This document shows positions 1-7,213 of a DNA stretch of 12,295 nucleotides, piece after piece (within the stretch, counting starts at the first letter, position 1; every line of letters starts with the position of its first letter). Under the pieces are notes generated by a model. It did no database searches. It was not told the origin of the DNA and was given only the letters and a program-made list of their open reading frames with translations. Made by a program: the position numbers and the translations under genes. This stretch comes from an uncultured Phascolarctobacterium sp. (GTDB lineage: Bacteria > Bacillota > Negativicutes > Acidaminococcales > Acidaminococcaceae). The DNA lies in contig CASEGD010000085.1 of the NCBI GenBank assembly GCA_949287345.1, positions 1 to 12,295 on the forward strand, read 5' to 3'.

Positions 1-95
1 TCTGCCAGCTCCGGCGCATAAACTTCTATTAATTTTGTTGAACTGTTTAAGACACGCTGGCCTACAACTTTAGCTTCAACTATTTTTTTAGGCAT
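1..95 (-). CDS. pyrK: Dihydroorotate dehydrogenase electron-transfer subunit PyrK, N-terminus only (partial)
   Basis: An ATG at 95 opens a frame running off the left edge (31 codons visible). The peptide begins MPKKIVEAKVVGQRV and continues to a VYAPELA segment. This resembles the first FAD-binding beta strands of PyrK proteins, which carry electrons from the type 1B dihydroorotate dehydrogenase PyrD to NAD+. A GGGAGGG Shine-Dalgarno lies inside the last codons of carB, and the carB stop is only 3 nt upstream. In Bacillus-type pyr operons pyrK directly follows the large carbamoyl-phosphate synthase gene, so position supports the call as much as the short sequence does. FAD and iron-sulphur motifs would lie outside the window. 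Confidence 0.8.
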   Translation of the reverse strand, partial: MPKKIVEAKVVGQRVLNSSTKLIEVYAPELA

Positions 96-98
96 ATA

Positions 99-296
99 TC
101 AGCCCTCCCAGGCAAGATCCTGCAAAGCCACGATGCTTACAACGCGGCGGCGGCGCATAGCGCTCATTACATGCTGCAATTCGCGTGCCGTATCCAGAGA
201 AGTCAGACAGGCAATGGCATGTTCAACCGTGGAGCGGCGGATTTTGAAGCCGTCGCGTTCGGCGTCGCGCCCGTGGTTTGTTGTATTGATAACCAT
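99..296 (-). pseudogene. carB: carB fragment 3: C-terminal tail
   Basis: The frame restarts at the second copy of MVINT, then continues TTNHGRDAERDGFKIRR to the end DLAWEG. This is the normal end of the MGS-like domain that binds UMP, PRPP or ornithine in CarB proteins. It has no ribosome binding site of its own. It would be fused to fragment 2 if one copy of the 43-bp repeat were removed. Confidence 0.75.
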
Positions 297-368
297 ACTG
301 ATATGGCCTTCTTTAATTTCGTCCAGTATTGATAACCATACTGATATGGCCTTCTTTAATTTCGTCCA
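283..368. repeat. Perfect 43-bp tandem duplication inside carB
   Basis: Positions 283-325 and 326-368 are identical 43-nt units (start gtattgataacc, end atttcgtcca) with no spacer. Because 43 is not a multiple of three, the second copy shifts the carB frame and creates a stop near 313. Loss of one copy by slippage or recombination would exactly restore the gene. Confidence 0.95.
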
Positions 369-2226
369 AAATGTTCGGGCTGCCTTCGCTTACTTTGGTG
401 GCTACCCTTACTTTTACGCCGTGGCTCTGCAAATATTCGGCAGTACCGCCGGTTGCGGTAATTTCATAGCCCAAATCGGCAAAACCGGCAGCAATTTCGC
501 AAGCTTCTTCCTTGTCCATATCGGCAACGGTAATCAAAATCGAACCTTCGTGCGGCACGTTAATGCCGGCAGCAATGCAGGCTTTGTACAGCGCGCGCGA
601 ATACTGGTAGTCGATTGCCATAACCTCGCCGGTGGATTTCATCTCCGGCCCAAGGGTGATATCGACGTTGCTCATCTTGTTAAAGGAGAATACCGGCGCT
701 TTAACCGCATAGTAGTCCGGGAACAACTGCAAGCCCGGGCGGAAGCCCTGCTCGCGGATACCGTGGCCCATTGCGCATTTAGTTGCAACGTCAACCATCT
801 GAATGGTAGTAACTTTGCTGAGGAACGGCACGGTACGGGAAGAACGCGGGTTAACCTCAATAACGAATACTTCGTTGTTGCGCACGATGTACTGAATGTT
901 GATCATGCCGTGAACTTCAAGGCCAATGGAAATTCTGTTGGTGTAGTCGATAATCGTTTTAATAACGGATTCCGACAGGGTGCGCGGCGGATATACGGCA
1001 ATGGAGTCGCCGGAGTGTACGCCTGCGCGTTCGATATGTTCCATAATGCCCGGAATCAATACGTCGGTGCCGTCGCAGATAGCGTCAACCTCAACTTCGG
1101 TGCCCTGCAAATAATGGTCAACCAGTACCGGGTGTTCATGCGATGCCTTAACGGCGTTCGTCATGTAGTATTTCAGTTCGTCGTCGTTGTAAACGATTTC
1201 CATAGCACGTCCGCCGAGTACGTAGGATGGGCGCACCATTACCGGGTAACCGACATCGGCAGCAGCTTTCAAAGCGCCTTCAGTATCGAATACGGTATGT
1301 CCTTTCGGGCGCGGAATGTTGCAGGAAGTCAGCAGCTCATCAAAACGTTCGCGGTCTTCGGCGCGGTCAATGCTTTCCACGCTGCTGCCCAAAATCTTAA
1401 TGCCTGCTTTTTCCAGCGGGCCTGCAAGGTTAATTGCAGTCTGTCCGCCGAACTGAACAATAACGCCTTCCGGTTTTTCTTTATCAAGGATGTTCAGTAC
1501 GTCTTCAATCGTCAGCGGCTCAAAATACAGGCGGTCGCTTGTGTCAAAGTCGGTACTTACTGTTTCAGGGTTGTTGTTGATGATGATGGTTTCGTAGCCA
1601 AGCTCTTTCAGCGCCCATACGGAATGTACGGAACAATAGTCGAACTCAACGCCCTGACCGATACGGATCGGGCCGGAGCCAAGTACGGCAACTTTCTTCT
1701 TGTCGCTTACCTCAACTTCGTCTTCTTCCGCATAGGTGGAATAATAATACGGAGTTGCAGCTTCAAACTCTGCGGCGCAGGTATCAACCATTTTATAAGT
1801 CGGGATAATACCCCAGCCTTTTCGCATTTCGCGTACTTCCTGCCAGGTTTTGCCAATGTAGCCCGCAATAACAACATCTGCAAAGCCCATCTTTTTGGCA
1901 GCGCGCATTAAATCTTCCGTCATAGGTTCGGATTTAATGCGTTTTTCCATGTTGACAATGTTCATAATCTTCTGTAAGAACCATTTGTCGATCATGGTAA
2001 TTTCATGCACTTCGTCAATCGTCACGCCGCGGCGGAAGGCTTCGGCAATAACAAACAGGCGCTGGTCATCAATCAAATGGATGCGGTCATGCACTTCTTC
2101 GTCGCTCAACGCTTTCAGTTCCGGCATTTCCAGATGGATAAGGCCGATTTCCAAAGAGCGTACTGCTTTCAACAAAGATGCTTCCAGTGTTCTTTCGATA
2201 GCCATAACCTCGCCGGTTGCTTTCAT
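313..2226 (-). pseudogene. carB: carB fragment 2: second ATP-grasp and most of the regulatory domain
   Basis: The CarB-like frame actually begins near 2337. The first ATG is at 2226 ([15 protein letters not shown]), an internal CarB motif with no convincing ribosome binding site. It contains the oligomerisation region, the second pre-ATP-grasp fold ([21 protein letters not shown]) and the carbamate-phosphorylating ATP-grasp domain ([32 protein letters not shown]). It also holds most of the C-terminal MGS-like allosteric domain ([15 protein letters not shown]). After MVINT the 43-bp duplication adds GRN and a stop. Confidence 0.8.
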
Positions 2227-2285
2227 CTGGGTGCCCAGAGTACGGTCGGCGGTAACAAATTTATCAAACGGCCAGCGCGGGAATT

Positions 2286-3263
2286 TTAAAACAACATAGT
2301 CCAGCGAAGGCTCGAAGCACGCCGTCGTCTTTTTGGTAACGCCGAAGAACGGCTTACACGCGGGTTAACTTCAATAACATAATAACGGTAGGAATTCGGG
2401 TCCAGCGCAAGCTGTACGTTGCAAGCGCCGCGCACGCCAAGCTCGCGAACAATGTCGATGGAAGCCTGACGCAGCATCTGAACTTCATGGTCGCTCAAAG
2501 TCTGTGCCGGTGCGGCAACGACGGAGTCACCGGTATGCACGCCAACCGGGTCAAGGTTTTCCATGGAGCAAACGGTAATGCAGTTGTCATCAGCGTCGCG
2601 CAGAACTTCATATTCAATTTCTTTCCAGCCGGCAACGCTGCGTTCAATCAGCGCCTGGCCGATAAGGCTGTAAAGCAAACCTTTGCTTACGATATCGTCC
2701 AGCTCGTCCATGTTTTCAGCAATGCCGCCGCCGGTGCCGCCCAAAGTATATGCCGGGCGTACAATCAGCGGGAAACCAACCTCGCGCGCAAATTCCTTAG
2801 CGGCGGATACGGTTTCAACAATCGTGCTTTCCGGAATCGGCTGGTTAATTTTTTCCATCGTTTCCTTGAACAGTTCGCGGTCTTCGGCGCGTTTAATGCT
2901 TTCAATCTGGGTGCCCAGCAGTTTAACATTGTATTCGCGCAAAATGCCCTGTTTGTCAAGATCAATGGCAAGGTTCAAACCAACCTGCCCGCCCAGGGTT
3001 GCCAGCATGGCGTCCGGGCGTTCGCGTTTAATAACGCTTTCCAAAAATTCTACGTTGACAGGCTCAACGTAAACGCGGTCGGCAATATGCACATCCGTCA
3101 TAATGGTAGCCGGGTTGCTGTTAACCAGTACAACCTCCAGCCCTTCTTCTTTTAAAGCGCGGCAGGCCTGTGTGCCGGAATAGTCAAATTCTGCCGCCTG
3201 CCCGATAATAATCGGGCCCGAACCGATAACCAGTACTTTTTTTACATTTTGCAGCTTCGGCAT
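2286..3263 (-). pseudogene. carB: carB fragment 1: first ATP-grasp domain
   Basis: This frame encodes 325 residues, of which the first 309 are CarB-like. It has the pre-ATP-grasp fold ([21 protein letters not shown] at about 10-30) and most of the carboxyphosphate ATP-grasp domain. Visible active-site residues are R129 (AEDRE), R169 ([10 protein letters not shown] with the following glycine-rich loop), and E298 and N300 in [14 protein letters not shown]. The final 16 residues (PKRRRR onward) are an out-of-frame tail ending at a TAA. The lesion removes the end of the domain and the start of the oligomerisation region, so this piece alone would not be an enzyme. Confidence 0.8.
2335..2340 (-). 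other. Deletion junction in carB
   Basis: Reading the minus strand, TCG GCG TTA (SSAL) runs straight into the GTTACCAAAAAGACG part of the later codons. GTTA fits both sides, so the breakpoint lies in a 4-nt shared sequence. From reading-frame arithmetic the missing DNA must be 1 modulo 3 in length. About 88 nt brings CarB to the expected size. Confidence 0.7.
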
Positions 3264-3265
3264 AA

Positions 3266-4342
3266 TCAGCGGCCTCCCATCATTTTAATAAAGCGTTCAA
3301 ACAAATATTCGTGGCCGCCCGGTCCGGGGCTTGCCTCCGGATGGTACTGCACGGTAAAGGTCGGGTGGTCAAGGTAACGCACGCCTTCAATCGTGTGGTC
3401 GTTCAGCGAAATATTTGTAATTTCAATATTCTTGCCTTCCAGCGATTTTTCATCAACGGCATAGCCGTGGTTCTGGGAGGTAATCATTACTTTGTGTTCC
3501 AGCAAATCTTTAACCGGGTGGTTAATGCCGCGGTGGCCGAACTTCATTTTATAAGTATCGCAGCCGTTGGCAAGCGCCATCAGCTGGTGGCCAAGGCAGA
3601 TGCCGAAAATCGGGCGTTTTCCGATGAATTTTTTAACTTCTTCGATAACCGTAGTCAAATCCTTCGGGTCCCCCGGTCCGTTGGAGAGGAAAATTCCGTC
3701 CGGCTGGGAAGCCAGAACTTCCTGCGCGTCGGTAAACGCAGGGAACACGGTCAGGCGGCAGCCGAAGCTTGCCAGATAATTAAGAATGTTTTGTTTAATG
3801 CCGTAGTCCATAACGGCAACATGGTATTTACCCTCGCCCATTGTATAAATTTCCGGCGTGGTAACCTTTGCTACCTGGTCATGCACTTCGGGCAGTGCCA
3901 GCAGTTTGTCAACTTCTTCCTGCGGCATTTCTTCGGGCACAATAACGCCCTGCAATACGCCGTAGTTTCTCAGTTTTCTGGTAATCGCGCGCGTATCTAC
4001 GCCCACAAGCACAGGCACATCCTGCTCATCCAGAAAATCCTCCAAAGATTGTTCGTTTTTCCAGTTGCTCGGGTGGTCGCAAAGCTCGCTGATAACGTAG
4101 CCCTGGAAGAAGCACCTTCTGCCCTGATTAAATTCGGGGTTAATGCCGTAATTGCCAACCAGAGGATAAGTCATAACGACAATCTGGTCGCAGAACGACG
4201 GGTCAGTCAAAGTTTCCTGATACCCGCTCATGCCAGTTGTAAAAACAACTTCGCCGACAGCATTGCGTTTGCCGTACAAAGTACCCCTGTAAACGCTGCC
4301 GTCTTTTAAAACCAGTTTACCCTTTCTTCCTACTTGCCGCAT
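3266..4342 (-). CDS. carA: Carbamoyl-phosphate synthase small (glutaminase) subunit
   Basis: A 358-aa protein of normal CarA length. The N-terminal CPSase small-chain domain (about 8-135) includes [20 protein letters not shown] and [12 protein letters not shown]. The C-terminal class I glutamine amidotransferase domain (about 173-357) has its nucleophile Cys249 in IFGICLGHQ. The catalytic pair His334/Glu336 lies in [11 protein letters not shown], and LSNGPGDP is at 219-226. It hydrolyses glutamine and tunnels ammonia to CarB. The ATG overlaps the end of pyrC by 13 nt (4330-4342), and the ribosome binding site is weak, suggesting translational coupling. carB starts 2 nt after its stop. The gene itself is intact, but if the downstream carB lesions are real it has no functional partner in this operon. 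Confidence 0.96.
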   Translation of the reverse strand: MRQVGRKGKLVLKDGSVYRGTLYGKRNAVGEVVFTTGMSGYQETLTDPSFCDQIVVMTYPLVGNYGINPEFNQGRRCFFQGYVISELCDHPSNWKNEQSLEDFLDEQDVPVLVGVDTRAITRKLRNYGVLQGVIVPEEMPQEEVDKLLALPEVHDQVAKVTTPEIYTMGEGKYHVAVMDYGIKQNILNYLASFGCRLTVFPAFTDAQEVLASQPDGIFLSNGPGDPKDLTTVIEEVKKFIGKRPIFGICLGHQLMALANGCDTYKMKFGHRGINHPVKDLLEHKVMITSQNHGYAVDEKSLEGKNIEITNISLNDHTIEGVRYLDHPTFTVQYHPEASPGPGGHEYLFERFIKMMGGR

Positions 4343-5622
4343 ACTACACCATCTCTCATAACAAATTTACCTGCTACCATGGTGGCAACCGCTTTGCCTT
4401 TGCACTGTTTTCCGTTGAAAGGCGTTACGTTGCCGCGTGTATAAAATTTCGTATTATCAACTGTCCATTCCTTGTCAAGGTCGATGACAGTTACATCTGC
4501 CGGACTGCCTACTTTTAAACTTCCAGCTTTTAATGCAAAAATATTCGCAGGCGCTGTACTCATTTTATCAATAATTTCGTTAATTGTGAAGAGCCCTGTA
4601 TGATAAAGTTCGGTTAAAATTACGCCCAGCGAAGTTTCCAGACCGGTAAAACCGTTCGGCGCATAACGGAACTCAACGTCTTTTTCTTCCGGCGCATGCG
4701 GAGCGTGGTCGGTAACAATCGCGTCGGCAGTGCCGTCTTTCAATGCCTGACGGCAGGCTTCAACGTGGTCCATGCTGCGCAGCGGCGGCGATACGCGCGT
4801 TGCAGTACTGTAACTGCTGCATGCTTCGTCCGTCAGCGTCAGGTGATGCACCGTAACTTCGCAGGTTACGTTTACGCCTCTTGCCTTCGCGCGGCGGATA
4901 ATATCCAGCGCGCCTTTGGAAGCAACATGCGCGATATGCACATGCGCACCGGTATATTCAGCAATTATGCAGTCACGCGCAACCGCGATATCTTCGGAAA
5001 TGTACGGAATACCCGGCACACCGATACGCGCGGAAACAGCGCCTTCGTGCATATAGCCTTCGTGGTTCAGTTCTTCTTCAATAGAATGGGAAATCAGCAC
5101 CTTATCAAAAGCGCTTACATAGCGTGCTGCCAGCAAAAACAGGCGGCTGCTTTCAACATAATGACCGTCGTCACTGAAAGCCATCGCGCCTTTTTCGGCC
5201 ATATCGCCAAGCTCAGCCAGTTCCTTGCCCTGCTCACCCTTGCTGATTGCGCCGATAACTTCAACATTTACATAGCCTTCGCGTGCGGCGCGTTCTTTAA
5301 TGCCGCTTACGATAATGCTGTTATCAACAACCGGTTTGGTGTTCGGCATGCAGGCAATGGTCGTTACGCCGCCTGCCGCTGCCGCCATCGTACCGGTAAC
5401 AATGTCTTCTTTGGCTTCCAAACCCGGCTCACGCAGATGAGTATGCACGTCAACAAGTCCCGGTGCAACTACAAGGCCGCTGGCGTCAAAAACTTCATCG
5501 GCAGCGGTTTCGATTTTTTTATCAACCGCAGCAACAACGCCGTCCTCAATCAGCACGTCCATTACCGCGTCAAGGTTTTGCGAAGGGTCAACCACACGTC
5601 CGTTTTTAATTAATGTTTTCAA
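4330..5622 (-). CDS. pyrC: Dihydroorotase, type I (Bacillus PyrC-like)
   Basis: A 430-aa zinc amidohydrolase that cyclises N-carbamoyl-L-aspartate to dihydroorotate. All metal and catalytic positions of Bacillus-type dihydroorotases are visible. These are H60 and H62 in DVHTHLREPG, D151 in AFSDDG, H179 in LISHSIEEE, H232 in HIAHVASKG and D305 in VTDHAPH. PNT at 93-95 and PPLR at 279-282 are also family signatures. Residue 179 sits in SHSIEEE where Bacillus has AHCED, a modest variation that keeps the histidine. The start is TTG at 5622, chosen because a GGGAGGG site lies 7 nt upstream and the protein then begins KTLIKNGRVVDP as the family does. It overlaps pyrB by 17 nt, with its Shine-Dalgarno inside the last pyrB codons. 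Confidence 0.96.
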   Translation of the reverse strand: MKTLIKNGRVVDPSQNLDAVMDVLIEDGVVAAVDKKIETAADEVFDASGLVVAPGLVDVHTHLREPGLEAKEDIVTGTMAAAAGGVTTIACMPNTKPVVDNSIIVSGIKERAAREGYVNVEVIGAISKGEQGKELAELGDMAEKGAMAFSDDGHYVESSRLFLLAARYVSAFDKVLISHSIEEELNHEGYMHEGAVSARIGVPGIPYISEDIAVARDCIIAEYTGAHVHIAHVASKGALDIIRRAKARGVNVTCEVTVHHLTLTDEACSSYSTATRVSPPLRSMDHVEACRQALKDGTADAIVTDHAPHAPEEKDVEFRYAPNGFTGLETSLGVILTELYHTGLFTINEIIDKMSTAPANIFALKAGSLKVGSPADVTVIDLDKEWTVDNTKFYTRGNVTPFNGKQCKGKAVATMVAGKFVMRDGVVCGK

Positions 5623-6562
5623 TTTGTTTCCCTCCCGTCAGCGTTAAGAACAGCAAAGCCATACGCACAGCAACGCCGTTTTGTACTTCGTCCCTGATTT
5701 TGGCGTTGTCGCAGTAACCAACGTCCCACGAAATTTCAAGGCCGCGGTTCATCGGACCCGGATGCAGAATGGTAACGTCCGGTTTTGCCAGTGCCAGGCG
5801 TTTTTCGTTAATGCCAAAAATGCGAGCATATTCGCGTGCCGAAGGGAACAGGCCTTTCTGCTGGCGTTCAAGCTGAATACGCAGAATGTCGATAACATCC
5901 GCGCCTTCGATAGCGTCTTCAACACGTTTGTGAACCGTAACGCCCAAAGCTTCAATATCGTGCGGCATTAAGGTCATCGGGCCTGCAACATGCACATCGG
6001 CGCCCAGTTTCGTCCATGCGGCAATATTGGTGCGCGCAACGCGGCTGTATAAAATATCGCCGATAATCGCCATTTTGAGGCCTTTAAAATCCTTGCCCTG
6101 CTCGCGGATAGTAAACATATCCAGTAAGCCCTGCGAAGGATGGGCATGTGCACCGTCGCCCGCGTTGATTATAACTGCTTTGGAAACATCCGCAGCATAA
6201 GCAGCAGCACCTTCAATCGGGTGGCGCATAACAATCGCGTCGCACGCCATGGACTGCACGGTAAGGATGGTATCGCGCAGGCATTCGCCCTTAACAACGC
6301 TGGAGCTGGAAGTGGTAATGTTTACAACATCCGCTCCCAAATATTTGCCTGCCAGTTCAAACGAAGTACGTGTTCTGGTACTTGGTTCGTAAAACAGGTT
6401 GATGATAGATTTGCCACGCAGCGAGGGAACCTTTTTGATATCACGCTTCATAATTCTTTTCATCTCGGCTGCGGTTTTAAGGATGAGTTCATATTCCTCA
6501 ACGGAAAGTGAATCCAGATCCAGTATATCCCGGCCGCCGAGAGAAACTGTTGCTTTTGCCAT
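5606..6562 (-). CDS. pyrB: Aspartate carbamoyltransferase catalytic subunit
   Basis: A 318-aa enzyme joining carbamoyl phosphate and aspartate, the committed step of UMP synthesis. The carbamoyl-phosphate loop is FYEPSTRTRTSFE (58-70). The 80s loop supplied by the neighbouring subunit is SSSSVVKGE (85-93). MRHP (112-115), DGAHAHPSQ (136-144) and HPGPMNRG (267-274) follow. The aspartate-domain LRIQLERQ (227-234) is also present. AGGAGG lies 8 nt before the ATG. No pyrI regulatory-chain gene is seen, consistent with the unregulated Bacillus-type trimer. It is the first gene of the operon, about 60 nt downstream of the PyrR-controlled terminator. Confidence 0.97.
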   Translation of the reverse strand: MAKATVSLGGRDILDLDSLSVEEYELILKTAAEMKRIMKRDIKKVPSLRGKSIINLFYEPSTRTRTSFELAGKYLGADVVNITTSSSSVVKGECLRDTILTVQSMACDAIVMRHPIEGAAAYAADVSKAVIINAGDGAHAHPSQGLLDMFTIREQGKDFKGLKMAIIGDILYSRVARTNIAAWTKLGADVHVAGPMTLMPHDIEALGVTVHKRVEDAIEGADVIDILRIQLERQQKGLFPSAREYARIFGINEKRLALAKPDVTILHPGPMNRGLEISWDVGYCDNAKIRDEVQNGVAVRMALLFLTLTGGKQIENIN

Positions 6563-6599
6563 TGCAGAAACCTCCTGTATGATTATTTAAGCAAAACCT

Positions 6600-6613
6600 G
6601 CGGGCATGCCCGC
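6600..6613 (-). promoter_or_regulatory. 14-bp perfect GC palindrome in the pyrB leader
   Basis: GCGGGCATGCCCGC reads the same on both strands. It lies between the pyr attenuator terminator and the pyrB ribosome binding site. As RNA it could form a 5-bp hairpin with a CATG loop, followed by AGGTTTTGC. It could be a leader hairpin or a weak secondary terminator. No function is established. Confidence 0.4.
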
Positions 6614-6621
6614 CTACTTAC

Positions 6622-6664
6622 AAAAAATAAAAGCCTTCCGGTCCCCATGAGGATAGGAAGGCTT
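6622..6664 (-). terminator. Intrinsic terminator of the pyr attenuator
   Basis: On the minus strand AAGCCTTCC (6664-6656) pairs perfectly with GGAAGGCTT (6639-6631), followed by TTATTTTTTG. Position just after the PyrR-binding hairpin and before pyrB makes it the conditional terminator of the operon. Confidence 0.85.
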
Positions 6665-6688
6665 GTAGTACAAGTTACCTAAAAGTCT

Positions 6689-6720
6689 ACCTTACAGTCT
6701 CACAGGACCGATTTAAAGGT
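6689..6720 (-). promoter_or_regulatory. PyrR-binding RNA hairpin (anti-antiterminator)
   Basis: The minus strand reads ACCTTTAAATCGGTCCTGTGAG then ACTGTAAGGT. The outer stem ACCTT/AAGGT and inner stem CGGTC/GACTG surround a CTGTGA loop. This matches the conserved PyrR recognition element of Firmicutes pyr leaders. By analogy, PyrR with bound UMP stabilises this hairpin and allows the downstream terminator to form. When UMP is low an antiterminator forms instead; ACUUACCU just upstream can pair 7 of 8 with AGGUAACU near 6673-6680. pyrR itself is not in the window. Confidence 0.85.
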
Positions 6721-6738
6721 AAGTTTTATGCTGTTATT

Positions 6739-6768
6739 ATTGTAACACTTCACAGCAGCGTAAGTCAA
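6739..6768 (-). promoter_or_regulatory. Sigma-70 promoter of the pyr operon
   Basis: Minus-strand -35 TTGACT (6768-6763), an 18-nt spacer and -10 TACAAT (6744-6739). Transcription would begin around 6732, immediately before the PyrR-binding leader. Confidence 0.75.
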
Positions 6769-6779
6769 ATTTTTTGCGG

Positions 6780-6811
6780 GTAAAATTCATTTTAAAAATT
6801 ATGAATTTTAC
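6780..6811. repeat. 11-bp inverted repeat between divergent promoters
   Basis: GTAAAATTCAT (6780-6790) and ATGAATTTTAC (6801-6811) are perfect reverse complements separated by 10 nt. They lie upstream of both the pyr promoter (minus) and the antisense RNA promoter (plus). An AT-rich operator for a dimeric regulator is possible. No regulator is identified. Confidence 0.55.
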
Positions 6812-6836
6812 TGTAAACGGCAAAATTTCAGTTTAT

Positions 6837-6864
6837 TTGACTTTTTGCTCACTTTTGCTATAAT
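6837..6864 (+). promoter_or_regulatory. Strong plus-strand promoter of a putative antitoxin RNA
   Basis: TTGACT (6837-6842), a 16-nt spacer and TATAAT (6859-6864) preceded by TGC, an extended -10. Transcription would start near A6871. No plus-strand gene with a ribosome binding site follows, so the promoter appears to serve a noncoding RNA. Confidence 0.8.
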
Positions 6865-6870
6865 ATTTAT

Positions 6871-6977
6871 AGAAACACAAATGGCTGCCGATAGACGGTC
6901 AGCCCCTAATTATATTGAATTACTAAAAAGTAAGTCGCCACAATTTCAGCAGGGCTGTGGCGGCTTACTTGTTTTTA
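6871..6977 (+). ncRNA. Putative antisense antitoxin RNA
   Basis: A transcript of about 107 nt is predicted from the start implied by the promoter to the end of the T-tract at 6977. It would fold as two hairpins. One is a GGCTG-CCG/CGG-CAGCC stem (6882-6905). The other is the 15-bp terminator stem (6928-6970). Its last roughly 56 nt are complementary to the 3' end of the peptide mRNA, including its stop codon, which would end near 6922. This 3'-end overlap, with convergent promoters and a shared terminator, is the layout of TxpA/RatA-type modules. The assignment is inferred from structure, and the RNA class is not recognised by sequence. Confidence 0.6.
6922..6977. terminator. Bidirectional intrinsic terminator between peptide gene and antisense RNA
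   Basis: AAGTAAGTCGCCACA (6928-6942) pairs with TGTGGCGGCTTACTT (6956-6970), 15 bp with one G-U. The plus strand ends in GTTTTTA (6971-6977) and the minus strand in TTTTTAG (6927-6921). The peptide stop codon (6965-6967) lies inside the stem. Confidence 0.88.
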
Positions 6978-7063
6978 TAGCGTCGTTCTCTCCCAAGGGC
7001 ATAGCCAAAGGAAAAGATTGTTACAGTGTAACCTATTACGGTTAACAATTCAATAACATTCAT
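6965..7063 (-). CDS. Putative type I toxin: 32-aa single-helix membrane peptide
   Basis: An ATG at 7063 follows a near-perfect AAGGAGGGGA ribosome binding site and opens a 32-codon frame ending TAA at 6965. The peptide starts MNVIELL, has one uninterrupted hydrophobic stretch (about residues 6-24, containing TIFSFGYALG), and ends in a basic tail (RERRYKNK). Short length, a single membrane helix with a positive C-terminus, its own promoter and a structured leader are all visible. So are a terminator overlapping the stop and an antisense RNA. Together these are the features of Bacillus/Enterococcus type I toxins (TxpA, BsrG, Fst, holin-like toxins). I do not recognise it as a member of a named family. 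It could instead be a harmless small membrane protein with antisense control. Confidence 0.68.
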   Translation of the reverse strand: MNVIELLTVIGYTVTIFSFGYALGRERRYKNK

Positions 7064-7178
7064 GCTATCCCCTCCTTCATAGTATTTCCGGCTTATGCCG
7101 GATTTCTATTTTATCGGAGGGTCACAGTCCCTCCGCGGGGAGGGCTAACCGCCTACCGTTTAATGGCAGCACATTTGC
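7064..7178 (-). promoter_or_regulatory. Structured leader of the peptide mRNA that can mask the ribosome binding site
   Basis: The predicted 115-nt leader carries four alternating blocks on the minus strand. They are A CCCTCC (7144-7139), B GGAGGG (7134-7129), C CCCTCC (7121-7116) and D GGAGGG (7075-7070), D being the Shine-Dalgarno. A:B forms a hairpin with a 4-nt loop. C:D hides the ribosome binding site and encloses a perfect CCGGC-ATAA-GCCGG hairpin (7101-7088) and an AUAG/CUAU helix. B:C, with a 7-nt loop, would free D. So A:B plus C:D is an off state and B:C an on state. Confidence 0.6.
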
Positions 7179-7181
7179 TTT

Positions 7182-7213
7182 ATTATAATAACAGAAAAAT
7201 ATAAACCTGTAAA
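7182..7213 (-). promoter_or_regulatory. Promoter of the small membrane peptide gene
   Basis: Minus-strand TTTACA (7213-7208), 17 nt, then TATTAT (7190-7185). A TATAAT (7187-7182) overlaps it at a 20-nt spacing. A start near 7178 gives a leader of about 115 nt. Confidence 0.6.

Larger units (their letters stand above)
99..3263 (-). pseudogene. carB: Carbamoyl-phosphate synthase large subunit, broken by two frameshifting indels
   Basis: The normal enzyme makes carbamoyl phosphate from bicarbonate, two ATP and ammonia delivered by CarA. Here the homologous sequence is in three pieces. Piece 1 runs in frame from 3263 to about 2337 and stops resembling CarB right after [11 protein letters not shown]. 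Similarity resumes one frame over with [16 protein letters not shown], so about 29 residues (normally ASKATG...TLDE) are missing. Piece 2 continues to about 326, where a 43-bp tandem duplication adds GRN and a stop. Piece 3 carries the normal C-terminus to the TGA at 99-101. Removing one 43-bp copy and restoring about 88 nt gives about 1069 aa, close to B. subtilis PyrAB (1071, from memory). The start follows a GGGAGG site 2 nt after the carA stop. Apart from the two lesions the sequence looks conserved, suggesting very recent damage or an assembly error. Confidence 0.85.

Noticed and set aside
133..1911. 592-codon open frame on the plus strand opposite carB
   Set aside because: It is the antisense shadow of conserved CarB codons, with no ribosome binding site and a composition (many N, F, V, R residues) typical of such shadows.
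6845..7045. 66-codon plus-strand frame beginning MLTFAIIF
   Set aside because: Its first codons lie inside the -10/-35 region of the plus promoter, it lacks a ribosome binding site, and it runs through the bidirectional terminator hairpin.
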